From Ectopseudomonas toyotomiensis (GTDB lineage Bacteria; Pseudomonadota; Gammaproteobacteria; Pseudomonadales; Pseudomonadaceae): DNA of 64,000 nucleotides. The stretch is from assembly GCF_900115695.1 (NCBI RefSeq), contig NZ_FOXK01000008.1, positions 124,001-188,000 on the forward strand, in the 5' to 3' direction. This document shows, piece by piece, positions 9,082 to 17,222 of this stretch (position 1 is the first letter of the stretch; each line of letters starts with the position of its first letter). The translations under genes and the position numbers were made by a program. A model generated the notes under the pieces. The model was not told the origin of the DNA. It was given only the letters and a program-made list of their open reading frames with translations, and made no database searches.

Positions 9082-10211
9082 GCCTGCCGGCCAACAGGGG
9101 GCCCGAAGCGCTCCAGTTGCATCTCGCGCAAGCGGCTAAGCGTGCGGCGAAAGGCAAAACCGAGGTAGCCCTGGGTGTACAGCTCATCCAGCGCCACCGC
9201 GGCCTCGATATACAGCGGCACACGGCGGTCGTAGCACTCGTCGACCAGGGCAATGAAGCGCCGCACTGCATCGTCGTTGCGCGACAGCGCCGGCAACTGC
9301 CGATCCCCGGCGTCGACCCGCTCGGCAGCATCCTCGGTGCCGCGGGCGATGCGCCCTTCACGCTGCTCGCCACCCAGGCACGGCACCTCGCCAAGCAGGA
9401 TGGCCGGGAAGCGCTGGCACAATTCGATGAAATCCACCGCCGCCAATGGCTGCTCGCACAGATCGTGGAAACGGCACCAGAGCGCCGCTGGGCTTTGACC
9501 GAGGGTCACCACACTGCGATGGGCCAACTCCACTGGTTCACGGCCAATGACCTGCCCCTCGCTCATACGGGCGAACAGCTCTCCCAAGGCCTGCGGCTGC
9601 CGTACCCAATAACGCTGCACCTCGGCACCGGGATGCAGGCGGTGATCCTGCTCGCCGTCCACCGCCACCACCTGCATATGCGCCTCGAGCGCGGCGATGG
9701 CCGGCAGGAAGCGCTCGCGGTTGTAGCCCTCGGCGTAGAGCTGATCCGGCGGCTGGTTGGAGGTCGCCACCAGCACCACACCCTGCTCCACCACCAGGCT
9801 GAGCAGGCGACCGAGCAGCATGGCATCGCCGATGTCGCTGACGAATAGCTCGTCGAAGCACAGCACACGCACCTCGTGCCCCAGCTCCTCGGCCAGCAGG
9901 CGCAACGGGTCGGCATTGCCGGTCAGTTGGAACTGGCGGCGATGCACCCACTGCATGAAGTGATGGAAATGCTGCCGCCGTGCCGGTACGCGCAGGCTGG
10001 TGTAGAAGCTGTCCATCAGCCAGGTTTTGCCGCGCCCGACCGGCCCCCAGAGGTAGACGCCGAGTGGGCGCTCACCGCGATGCACAGCCTCATGACAGTG
10101 CTGCAGCGCATCCACGGCACGGCGCTGCGCGGCATCGACCACGAAGCCGGCTGCAAGCGCACGTTGGTAGGCGGCCTGGGGCGAGTCCGGCAGGGCTTGC
10201 GGCGCGTTCAA
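9078..10211 (-). CDS. AFG1/ZapE-family ATPase
   Basis: The 377-residue P-loop ATPase belongs to the AFG1-like family whose bacterial member ZapE acts on FtsZ rings. Walker A is GPVGRGKTWLMD near residue 50, Walker B is VLCFDELFVSDIGDAM, and a sensor-like VATSNQPPDQLY follows, all typical of the family. It is the last gene of a GNAT / C-N hydrolase / ATPase operon in which each start overlaps the preceding stop by four bases. The main zapE of pseudomonads lies elsewhere as I recall, so this is probably a paralogue with a role tied to its operon partners. Function beyond ATPase is uncertain. Confidence 0.82.
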   Translation of the reverse strand: MNAPQALPDSPQAAYQRALAAGFVVDAAQRRAVDALQHCHEAVHRGERPLGVYLWGPVGRGKTWLMDSFYTSLRVPARRQHFHHFMQWVHRRQFQLTGNADPLRLLAEELGHEVRVLCFDELFVSDIGDAMLLGRLLSLVVEQGVVLVATSNQPPDQLYAEGYNRERFLPAIAALEAHMQVVAVDGEQDHRLHPGAEVQRYWVRQPQALGELFARMSEGQVIGREPVELAHRSVVTLGQSPAALWCRFHDLCEQPLAAVDFIELCQRFPAILLGEVPCLGGEQREGRIARGTEDAAERVDAGDRQLPALSRNDDAVRRFIALVDECYDRRVPLYIEAAVALDELYTQGYLGFAFRRTLSRLREMQLERFGPPVGRQA

Positions 10212-11092
10212 CGCAGCACCAGCCGGCCGTCATCGAACTGTCGCGGCCAGTCTCGGCGGGTGAACACCTGGCCCTGCTCGCGCACGCGGCGCACTTCAGC
10301 CAGATCAAGGTCGCAGATCAGCCAGTGGCTACGCGTGGGGCACAGCTCTTCGCTCTCGGCGACGATACCGCTGGCCGGCATGCCGTAGTCCGACGGTACG
10401 TAAAGCGAAGCGCGGCCGTAGCCTTCGTCGAGCGAAGGCGACCAGGGCGCCAGGCCCACGGTAGGCGAATGCAGCACGGCGATCTGATTCTCCAGCGCCC
10501 GGGCCTGGGCGCCGATGCGTACACGGTGAAAACCGGCCACGGTGTCGGTGCAGCTGGGGGCGAGAATCAGATCGACGCCCGCCTCGGCCAGGGTATGCGC
10601 CAGCAAGGGGAATTCGTTGTCGTAGCAGATCAGGATGCCCAACTTGCCCAGCGCGGTATCGAACACCTTCAGCCCGCTACCCGCCGCGATATGCCACTGC
10701 TCCAGCTCGAAGCGGGTCATGATCAGCTTGTCCTGAGTACCCAGGCAGCCGTCCGGGCCGAACAGCCAGGCGCGGTTGCGGTAGATGCCGTCGTCATCCA
10801 GCACCGCTACGGAACCGGGTTGCAGGTAGAGATTCAACCGCCGCGCCAGGCTCTCGCACAACGCCAGCCAGCGTGGCAGCAGCGGCTGGATACCGGCGAT
10901 GGAACCGTGCAGGTCACCACGCTCGGCTTCCGGTAACTGGCCGGTCAGCACCAGGCCGGCGTACTCCGGCAGCAGCAACAGTTCAGCGCCCTGCTCAGCC
11001 GCTTCCTCGCACAGGGTGGTGAGGTGCTCGGCGTAGGCCTCCCAGGTGGTGAACAGCTCGATATGGTACTGGCAGGCGGCAACCTTGATCAT
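10208..11092 (-). CDS. Carbon-nitrogen hydrolase (nitrilase superfamily)
   Basis: The 294-residue enzyme shows the whole nitrilase-superfamily catalytic set: Glu in LLPEYAG, Lys in QDKLIMTRFE and the nucleophilic Cys in LICYDNEFP. Members hydrolyse amides or nitriles to acids and ammonia. The start ATG at 11092 overlaps the stop of the upstream GNAT gene (ATGA), and its own stop overlaps the ATPase start. Related genomes have a single protein in which a GNAT domain is fused to this kind of hydrolase, so this pair may be the split form. The natural substrate is unknown. Confidence 0.87.
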   Translation of the reverse strand: MIKVAACQYHIELFTTWEAYAEHLTTLCEEAAEQGAELLLLPEYAGLVLTGQLPEAERGDLHGSIAGIQPLLPRWLALCESLARRLNLYLQPGSVAVLDDDGIYRNRAWLFGPDGCLGTQDKLIMTRFELEQWHIAAGSGLKVFDTALGKLGILICYDNEFPLLAHTLAEAGVDLILAPSCTDTVAGFHRVRIGAQARALENQIAVLHSPTVGLAPWSPSLDEGYGRASLYVPSDYGMPASGIVAESEELCPTRSHWLICDLDLAEVRRVREQGQVFTRRDWPRQFDDGRLVLR

Positions 11093-11679
11093 GGGGCAAG
11101 CTCCTTCAACCAGAACGACATGGGCTTGGCCGATTCTCCGGCTTCGTCCAGGTCGCGCCAGTGGTACTGGGTGTGCAATTCGGGGTGATGACGGTAGCCG
11201 CGGCGTGCCCAGAAGGCATCCAGCGGCTGGTAGTCGGCGGGCCGGCGCGGGTGGTCGGCCGGGCGCTGCACGGCGCAGAATGCGCACCAGTCGAAGCGAC
11301 CCAGCGTATGCGCATGGGCCTCGCGCTCGGCAAAGAAACGCACGCCCAGACCACGCCCGCGCCAGGCCGGCAACACCACCGACTCGGCGCAGTAGAAGAT
11401 CCGCGCCGGGTTCCAGCCCGCGGCAACGAACGGCTGCTGGAATTCATCGGTTTCATCCTGCAGCGGCAGCGCGGTGGAAGCGCCTACTACCTGACCGGCG
11501 TCGAGCACCAGCACGCACAGGCTATCGGCACTGCGCACATAGGTGGCCAGGTACTCGGCCTCATAGTCGAGGTTGCCGTCATAGAGGTAGGGAAACTCGC
11601 GGAACACCTCGATGCGCAAACGCGCGAGGTCGTCGATATGGGGTTCGATCTCCGCTCCCCGCAGCAGTCGGATATCCAT
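11089..11679 (-). CDS. GNAT-family N-acetyltransferase
   Basis: This 196-residue protein has a GNAT fold; the acetyl-CoA-binding motif A region is ESVVLPAWRGRGLGVRFFAERE, close to the (Q/R)xxGxG/A signature. The C-terminal half is rich in aromatic residues (WARRGYRHHPELHTQYHWRDLDE). It is the first gene of an overlapping three-gene operon with a C-N hydrolase and an AFG1-like ATPase. Pairing of an acetyltransferase with an amidohydrolase suggests that it acetylates and later releases the same small amine, or proofreads it, but this is inference. Confidence 0.82.
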   Translation of the reverse strand: MDIRLLRGAEIEPHIDDLARLRIEVFREFPYLYDGNLDYEAEYLATYVRSADSLCVLVLDAGQVVGASTALPLQDETDEFQQPFVAAGWNPARIFYCAESVVLPAWRGRGLGVRFFAEREAHAHTLGRFDWCAFCAVQRPADHPRRPADYQPLDAFWARRGYRHHPELHTQYHWRDLDEAGESAKPMSFWLKELAP

Positions 11680-11790
11680 TGCAGTCGCTCGCCAGCAACA
11701 GGGTGACGCCAGTAGCTATACCAGCGGTAAACGGCGAACTTATCATGCGGGCCAACCAACCACTAAACACGCTACGAAAGGAACTTAGCC

Positions 11791-12189
11791 ATGACCGCCA
11801 CCGAACTGGTTCAGGCCTACTACGCCGCCTTCAATGCCGGCGACATGCCCGCCTTTCTCGATCTGCTGGCCGACGACGTGGTGCACGACATCAACCAGGG
11901 CGAGCGTCAGGTCGGCAAGGCCACCTTCACCGCCTTCATGGACAAGATGAACCGCTGCTACCGCGAACGCCTGACCGACATCGTGGTGATGCAGAACGCC
12001 GCTGGTGACCGCGCCGCCGCCGAATTCATCGTGCATGGCGAATACCTGGCCGACGATGAAGGCCTGCCGCCGGCCAATGGCCAGACCTATGTGCTGCCGG
12101 CCGGCGCCTTCTTCGAGATCAAGAACGGCAAGGTGGCGCGCATCAGCAACTACTACAACCTCAATGACTGGGTTGCCCAGGTGGGCTGA
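11791..12189 (+). CDS. NTF2/SnoaL-like ketosteroid-isomerase-fold protein
   Basis: A 132-residue single-domain protein with the cone-shaped NTF2/SnoaL pattern: an N-terminal helix (ELVQAYYAAFNAGDMPAFLDLLADDVVHDI), central strands, and ending FFEIKNGKVARISNYYNL. Such proteins include isomerases, hydrolases and small-ligand binders; no catalytic role can be assigned. A GAAAGGA sequence precedes the ATG. It stands alone between the GNAT operon (divergent) and the hemolysin-family cassette. Confidence 0.8.
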   Translation: MTATELVQAYYAAFNAGDMPAFLDLLADDVVHDINQGERQVGKATFTAFMDKMNRCYRERLTDIVVMQNAAGDRAAAEFIVHGEYLADDEGLPPANGQTYVLPAGAFFEIKNGKVARISNYYNLNDWVAQVG

Positions 12190-12312
12190 AAGGTGCGCAT
12201 GGCGCATGGGCGCCCACTCGCGAAGCGCCTGAAACATTTTGCAAACGCTTAATACATCGTTAAGCCAGCCCCTCACACAATCGCCCCCAGGTTCATCACA
12301 GAGGTTCCGAGC

Positions 12313-13002
12313 ATGGAACTACCCTGGGCGCAGCATGATCGTCCCGTTGCCCGTATCGGGCGCGGCGATATTTACGAACTTCACCTGGCCTGCCCTGGCA
12401 GCGCACGTCGCGTTGCCCTGGAGCAGTTCATCCGCCAGCGCTTCGAGTTGCAGCACGGCGCACGCATCCGTCACTTCATGCCCTGCCTGTTCGGCCTGGA
12501 AAACCAGACCGGCCAGTTGCTCGGAGCGGTGGGCGTGCGCAGCGGTAACAGCGGCCCACTGTTTCTGGAGCGTTACCTGGACGAGCCGATCCAGAGCGCC
12601 ATCAGTGCACGCCTGGGCAACTACGTGCCGGGCCGTGGCGAGTTGGTGGAAGTCGGCAACCTGGCTGCCGTCAGCCCCGGTGCCGCGCGCCTGCTGATCG
12701 TCGCCCTGACCGATCTGCTGGTGGCCCTGGGTTTTCGCTGGGTCACCTTCACCGGTACGCCGCCCCTGCTCAACAGCTTCCAACGCCTGGGGCTGACCCC
12801 CATCGCCCTCGGCGAAGCCGATCCGGCGCGCATGGGCGATGAGCTGGCCGACTGGGGCAGTTACTACGACAGCCGCCCACTGCTCATGGCCGGCGACATT
12901 CATGGCGGCCACCAGCGCCTGCTGCAGCTGGGCGCCTATCCGCGTCTCGGCCATCAACCGCTGTATGCCCTGGAGGAGATGCCCGATGTGGTCTGCAGCT
13001 GA
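12313..13002 (+). CDS. Thermostable-hemolysin-family protein
   Basis: This 229-residue protein resembles the 'thermostable hemolysin' family first named from Vibrio. The name rests on early work, and the fold looks like an acyl-CoA N-acyltransferase (GNAT/acyl-homoserine-lactone synthase type): an internal RGELVEVGNLAAVSPGAARLLIVALTDLL segment resembles the acyl-donor-binding part. There is no signal peptide. It opens a cassette whose next gene, an adenylating ligase, begins 17 bases before this gene ends. In that context an acyltransferase role in making a small lipid-like molecule is more plausible than a cytolysin. Family call good, function uncertain. Confidence 0.8.
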   Translation: MELPWAQHDRPVARIGRGDIYELHLACPGSARRVALEQFIRQRFELQHGARIRHFMPCLFGLENQTGQLLGAVGVRSGNSGPLFLERYLDEPIQSAISARLGNYVPGRGELVEVGNLAAVSPGAARLLIVALTDLLVALGFRWVTFTGTPPLLNSFQRLGLTPIALGEADPARMGDELADWGSYYDSRPLLMAGDIHGGHQRLLQLGAYPRLGHQPLYALEEMPDVVCS

Positions 13003-14434
13003 ATCCTTCTTCGCCCGCCTGGCCGAGTTCGGCCCGCACATCGCCCTGGCCGAAGGCGAACGAACCCTGACCTATGCCGAACTGCTCGGCGCGATCGCCG
13101 TGCGCGGCAGGCACCTGCGCGCCCTAGGCGCCCACCGTGTGGCGCTGGCTCTGGACAACGGCATCGACTGGGTGCTGTGGGACCTGGCGACGCTGCACGC
13201 CGGCCTGGTCTGCGTGCCGGTACCGGCGTTCTTCTCCGCCGAGCAGCAGCGCCATGTGCTCGACAGTGCCGGCATCGACAGCCTGATCGGCGCCGGTGCT
13301 CCTGGCTTCGCCAGCGTGGAGAACAACATTTATCGCCGCACGGTCGTGCAGCCTGCCGAGCTGCATCCGGGCACCTGCAAGATCACCTTTACCTCCGGCA
13401 CCACCGGCCAACCCAAGGGCGTGTGCCTGGACCTGGACACGCAACTGGCAGTGGCCCGCAGTTTGGTCGCGGCCAGTGCCAGCCGCAACGTCGAACGCCA
13501 TCTGTGCATCCTGCCGCTGGCGACCCTGCTGGAGAACATCGCCGGCGTCTACGCACCGCTGCTGGCCGGCGCACGCGTGGAACTGATGCCGATGGCGCAG
13601 ATCGGCCTGACCGGTGCCAGCGGCTTCGACCTGGCGCGCTTTCTCCAGGCCCTGCACGCCGCCCAACCCCACAGCCTGATCCTGCTGCCACAACTGCTGC
13701 TGGCGCTGGTCAGCGCCGCCGAGCGCGGCCTGCCGCTGCCGAGTTCGCTGCGCTTCATCGCCGTCGGTGGCGGGCGGGTCTCCGCACAGTTGCTGGAGCG
13801 TGCCGACGCGCTCTATCTGCCGATCTTCGAGGGCTATGGCCTGTCCGAATGCGCCTCGGTGGTGTGCCTGAACACGCCCGAGCAACGCCGTATCGGCAGC
13901 ACCGGCAAGCCGCTCGGCCATGCGCAGGTACAGTTGGCGGACGACGGCGAAGTGCTGGTCAAGGGCGCCCGCATGCTCGGTTACCTGGGTGAAGCGGCGC
14001 CACAGGGCGAATGGCTGAACACTGGCGACCTGGGCCATTTCGAGGACGGTTTCCTGGTCCTGCACGGGCGCAAGAAACATCAGTTCATCACCGCCTTCGG
14101 GCGCAACGTCAACCCGGAATGGGTCGAGTCCGAGCTGGTGCAACAGCTGCCCATCGCCCAGGCCTGGCTGCACGGCGAGGCGCTGCCGGCCAACGTCGCG
14201 GTGCTGGTGCCGCGCTTCGCCAATACCCCCGACGCGCAGTTGCAGAAAGTCGTGGACGCCGTCAACCACGGCCTGCCGGACTACGCCCGCGTGCACCACT
14301 GGCTGCGCGCCGATGCCCCTTTCAATGCGAGCAACGACCTGGCCACGGCCAATGGTCGCCTGCGCCGCGCTGCCCTGTTTTCCCATTACCAAGCCGCCAT
14401 CGATGAGTTGATGGCAGAAGGAGTACACGCATGA
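12986..14434 (+). CDS. AMP-dependent acyl-CoA synthetase/ligase
   Basis: The 482-residue adenylate-forming enzyme carries the P-loop ITFTSGTTGQPKGVC near residue 135, the YGLSECASVVCLN motif A5 and the TGDLGHFEDGFL A7 region; a C-terminal RNVNPEWVE replaces the standard A8 hinge. It should activate a carboxylic acid as acyl-AMP. The start at 12986 lies inside the end of the hemolysin-family gene and is preceded by GGAG. Its stop overlaps the next gene by four bases. At 482 residues it is shorter than typical fatty acyl-CoA ligases, with a reduced C-terminal domain and no visible carrier domain. Confidence 0.87.
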   Translation: MWSAAESFFARLAEFGPHIALAEGERTLTYAELLGAIAVRGRHLRALGAHRVALALDNGIDWVLWDLATLHAGLVCVPVPAFFSAEQQRHVLDSAGIDSLIGAGAPGFASVENNIYRRTVVQPAELHPGTCKITFTSGTTGQPKGVCLDLDTQLAVARSLVAASASRNVERHLCILPLATLLENIAGVYAPLLAGARVELMPMAQIGLTGASGFDLARFLQALHAAQPHSLILLPQLLLALVSAAERGLPLPSSLRFIAVGGGRVSAQLLERADALYLPIFEGYGLSECASVVCLNTPEQRRIGSTGKPLGHAQVQLADDGEVLVKGARMLGYLGEAAPQGEWLNTGDLGHFEDGFLVLHGRKKHQFITAFGRNVNPEWVESELVQQLPIAQAWLHGEALPANVAVLVPRFANTPDAQLQKVVDAVNHGLPDYARVHHWLRADAPFNASNDLATANGRLRRAALFSHYQAAIDELMAEGVHA

Positions 14435-15090
14435 GCTTCTACGAATCCCTGCTGGCCCAGACCCAAGCCGAGCGCGACTACCTGCTCGGCGCACCGATCA
14501 TCCAGCAGGCCATGACCGGCCAGGTCGCCCTGCACAGCTACATCGCCTTCCTCACCGAGGCCTACCACCACGTCAAGCACACCGTACCGCTGCTGATGGC
14601 CTGTGGCGCACGCCTGCCGGAGCGTCTGGAATGGCTACGCGAGGCCATCGCCGAGTACATCGAGGAAGAAACCGGCCACCAGGAGTGGGTGCTCAATGAC
14701 ATCGCCGTCTGTGGTGCCGACAAGGAAGCGGTGCGCAATGGCACCCCGCTCCTGCCCACCGAGCTGATGGTGGCCTATGTCTACGACCGCATCGCCCGAC
14801 ACAACCCGGTGAGTTTCTTCGGCATGGTCAATGTGCTCGAAGGCACCAGCATCGCCCTGGCCACACAAGCCGCCAGCATCATCCAGGACACGCTGCAGTT
14901 GTCGAACAAGGCCTTCAGCTACCTCAACTCCCACGGCAGCCTGGATCTGGAGCACATCGAATTCTTCAAGAAGCTGATGAACCAACTGGACACCGACGAT
15001 GACAAGGCAGCCGTGGTGCACACCGCCAAGGTCGTCTATCGCCTGTATGGCGACATGTTCCGCAGCCTGCCTCTGGCTGGCGAGGAGTAA
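14431..15090 (+). CDS. TenA/heme-oxygenase-fold putative iron enzyme
   Basis: The 219-residue all-helical protein belongs to the TenA/PqqC/heme-oxygenase-like superfamily. Candidate metal ligands stand where heme-oxygenase-like diiron oxidases (HDO, such as UndA) have them: Glu43 and His47/His50 in EAYHHVKH, Glu79/Glu80 and His83 in EEETGHQEW, Glu137 in VLEGTS, and Asp172/His175 in DLEHIEFF. That pattern argues for an iron-dependent oxidase rather than thiaminase. It overlaps the upstream ligase by four bases and is followed five bases later by a dehydrogenase, so the substrate may be an activated or ligated acyl derivative. The reaction is unknown. Confidence 0.75.
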   Translation: MSFYESLLAQTQAERDYLLGAPIIQQAMTGQVALHSYIAFLTEAYHHVKHTVPLLMACGARLPERLEWLREAIAEYIEEETGHQEWVLNDIAVCGADKEAVRNGTPLLPTELMVAYVYDRIARHNPVSFFGMVNVLEGTSIALATQAASIIQDTLQLSNKAFSYLNSHGSLDLEHIEFFKKLMNQLDTDDDKAAVVHTAKVVYRLYGDMFRSLPLAGEE

Positions 15091-15094
15091 GGTC

Positions 15095-15886
15095 ATGCAA
15101 CCGACGGATTGCCGTGCCCTGCTCACCGGCGCCAGTGGCGGCATCGGCCTGGCCCTGGCGCATCGTCTGGCCAGCGAAGGTGCCCATCTGCTGCTGGTCG
15201 GGCGGCGCCTGGAACCCCTACAACCGCTGTTGCAACGCTTCCCGCAGAACGTGCAACTGGTGCAGGCCGATATCGCCAGCCGCGCCGGGCGTGATGCACT
15301 GCTGGCCGCCGCGCAGAACTTCGGCGGGCTCAATTGCCTGATCAACGCCGCTGGGGTCAATCGTTTCAGCCTGCTCGACCAGCAGGACGAGCAGCAGATC
15401 GCCGAGCTGATCGGCCTCAACGTCACCGCAACACTTCAGCTCACCCAACGCCTGCTACCACTGATGCGGGCGCAACGGCGTGCGTTGGTGATCAACGTCG
15501 GCTCCACCTTCGGCGCCATCGGCTACCCCGGTTTCGCCGTTTACTGCGCCAGCAAGTTCGCCCTGCGCGGTTTCTCCGAGGCGCTGCGCCGCGAGCTGGC
15601 CGACACTAACGTGCGAGCCCTCTACTTCGCGCCGCGCGCCACCCGTACGCCGATGAACGCCCCCAGCGTGGTGGCGATGAACGACGAGCTGGGCGTGGCG
15701 ATGGACGATCCGGAAAAAGTCGCGGCCGAATTGCTGCAAGCCATCCGCCACGAGCAGGAAGAGCGCTATCTGGGATGGCCGGAACGCCTGTTCGTGCGCC
15801 TAAACGGCCTGCTGCCACGCGTGGTCGACCAGGCACTGCGCAAGCAGCTGCCGATCATCCAACGCTTCGCCCGTCATAAACACTGA
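15095..15886 (+). CDS. Short-chain dehydrogenase/reductase
   Basis: This 263-residue classical SDR has the cofactor motif TGASGGIGLAL at the N-terminus, NAAGVN, the catalytic Ser region INVGSTFGA, and YCASK as the YxxxK pair. After the core it carries an extra C-terminal tail of about 50 residues with an amphipathic WPERLFVRLNGLLPRVVDQAL stretch, seen in SDRs acting on lipid-like substrates. ATG at 15095 is chosen because GAGGAG precedes it; the preceding gene ends only four bases upstream. It is the fourth gene of the ligase/HDO cassette and presumably reduces or oxidises its product. Confidence 0.87.
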   Translation: MQPTDCRALLTGASGGIGLALAHRLASEGAHLLLVGRRLEPLQPLLQRFPQNVQLVQADIASRAGRDALLAAAQNFGGLNCLINAAGVNRFSLLDQQDEQQIAELIGLNVTATLQLTQRLLPLMRAQRRALVINVGSTFGAIGYPGFAVYCASKFALRGFSEALRRELADTNVRALYFAPRATRTPMNAPSVVAMNDELGVAMDDPEKVAAELLQAIRHEQEERYLGWPERLFVRLNGLLPRVVDQALRKQLPIIQRFARHKH

Positions 15887-15896
15887 GGACAATCCC

Positions 15897-16547
15897 GTGA
15901 ACGCACTGCGTACCCTGATCATTGCCACGCTCGGTTTCGTCACCCTGCCCGCCTTCGCCCTCAGTGAAGGAGGCGAAGCGCAGTTGCAGCAGTTGCAGAC
16001 GCGCTGGGCTGAGATCAACTACCAGACGCCGGAGAAGCAGCGCGAAGATGCCTGCGCCAAGCTCGTCAGCCAAGCCGATGCTGCGCTGGCCAGCGAGCCC
16101 AAGGCACCGGAGCTGCTGATCTGGCGCGGCATCATCCTCAGCACCCAGGCCGGCGCCAAGGGTGGTCTCGGTGCCCTGGGCCTGGTCAAAGAGGCCAAGG
16201 CTAGCCTGGAGCAGGCCTTGGCCATCGACCCGCAAGCCCTGGCCGGCTCGGCCTATACCAGCCTCGGCAGCCTCTACTATCAGGTGCCGGGCTGGCCAAT
16301 TGGTTTCGGCGATGACAAAGAGGCCGAGAAAATGCTCAAGCAGGCGCTGGCGATAAACCCGGACGGTATCGATCCGAACTACTTCTACGGCGACTTCCTG
16401 CAACGGCAGAAGCGCTACGAGGAGTCTCGCGCCGCGCTGGAAAAGGCCCTGGCTGCCGAGGATCGCCCTGGCCGCGAACTGGCCGACCAGGGTCGCCGCG
16501 CAGAAGCCACAGCGCTTTTGCAGCAGGTGACAGGTAAACTCCAGTAA
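15897..16547 (+). CDS. Exported TPR-repeat protein
   Basis: This 216-residue protein begins with a GTG start and a Sec-type signal peptide (LRTLIIATLGFVTLPAFA, likely cleaved near residue 22). Two to three tetratricopeptide-like repeats follow, including AKASLEQALAIDPQALAG and AEKMLKQALAINPDGIDP, with a Gly-rich insert between. It should be periplasmic and act as a protein-protein adaptor. It follows the SDR by 10 bases and precedes a two-component regulator by 18, so it may link the biosynthetic cassette and the sensor system, for example as a periplasmic input. That link is inference. Confidence 0.75.
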   Translation: MNALRTLIIATLGFVTLPAFALSEGGEAQLQQLQTRWAEINYQTPEKQREDACAKLVSQADAALASEPKAPELLIWRGIILSTQAGAKGGLGALGLVKEAKASLEQALAIDPQALAGSAYTSLGSLYYQVPGWPIGFGDDKEAEKMLKQALAINPDGIDPNYFYGDFLQRQKRYEESRAALEKALAAEDRPGRELADQGRRAEATALLQQVTGKLQ

Positions 16548-16565
16548 CCCCCTGCAGGAGTGACC

Positions 16566-17222
16566 ATGCGCATTCTTCTCGTCGAAGACGATCAGGCCCT
16601 GGGCGAAGGCATTCGCACCGCGCTGAAACCCGAAGGCTACACCGTGGACTGGCTGCAGGACGGCGCCAGCGCGCTGCATGCGCTGAGCCACGAGAGTTTC
16701 GAGCTGGCCATTCTCGACCTCGGCCTGCCGCGCATGGACGGCCTGCAGGTGCTCAAGCACCTGCGCGCCGCTGCCAACCCGGTGCCGGTGCTGGTGCTCA
16801 CAGCGCGTGACGCCACCAGCGACCGCATCGCAGGGCTCGATGCTGGCGCCGACGATTACCTGGTCAAACCCTTCGATGTCGCCGAGCTCAAGGCACGCCT
16901 GCGTGCTCTGCTGCGGCGCAGTTTCCAGCGCCCGCAACCGGCGCTGGAATACCGCGGCATCAGCCTCGACCCGGCGAGCCAGGTGGTCGAATACCAGGGC
17001 CAGGTCATCAACCTGCCGCGCAAGGAGTTTCTCCTGCTGCACGAGTTGCTGATCCAGCCCGGTCGTGTGCTGACCCGCGACAAACTGCAACAGGCGCTCT
17101 ACGGCTGGGATGAGGAAGTGGAAAGCAACGCCCTGGAGGTGCACGTGCATCACCTGCGCAAAAAATTCTTCCCGGAACTGATCCGCACGGTGCGCGGCGT
17201 CGGTTATCTGGTGGACAAATGA
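16566..17222 (+). CDS. OmpR/PhoB-family response regulator
   Basis: 218 residues: an N-terminal receiver domain (acidic pocket EDD at 7-9, phosphoacceptor Asp in LAILDLGLPRMDG near residue 51, Lys in DYLVKPFD) and a C-terminal winged helix ending ELIRTVRGVGYLVDK. It resembles the PmrA/QseB/ColR subgroup. A GTG two codons upstream is possible, but AGGAG is best placed for the ATG at 16566. The gene overlaps its kinase by four bases. Targets are unknown; the hemolysin/ligase cassette just upstream in the same direction is an obvious candidate. Confidence 0.92.
   Translation: MRILLVEDDQALGEGIRTALKPEGYTVDWLQDGASALHALSHESFELAILDLGLPRMDGLQVLKHLRAAANPVPVLVLTARDATSDRIAGLDAGADDYLVKPFDVAELKARLRALLRRSFQRPQPALEYRGISLDPASQVVEYQGQVINLPRKEFLLLHELLIQPGRVLTRDKLQQALYGWDEEVESNALEVHVHHLRKKFFPELIRTVRGVGYLVDK

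Noticed and set aside
12313..13002. Reading the 'thermostable hemolysin' as a true toxin
   Set aside because: No signal peptide or pore-forming features; sequence and operon context favour an acyltransferase-like enzyme.
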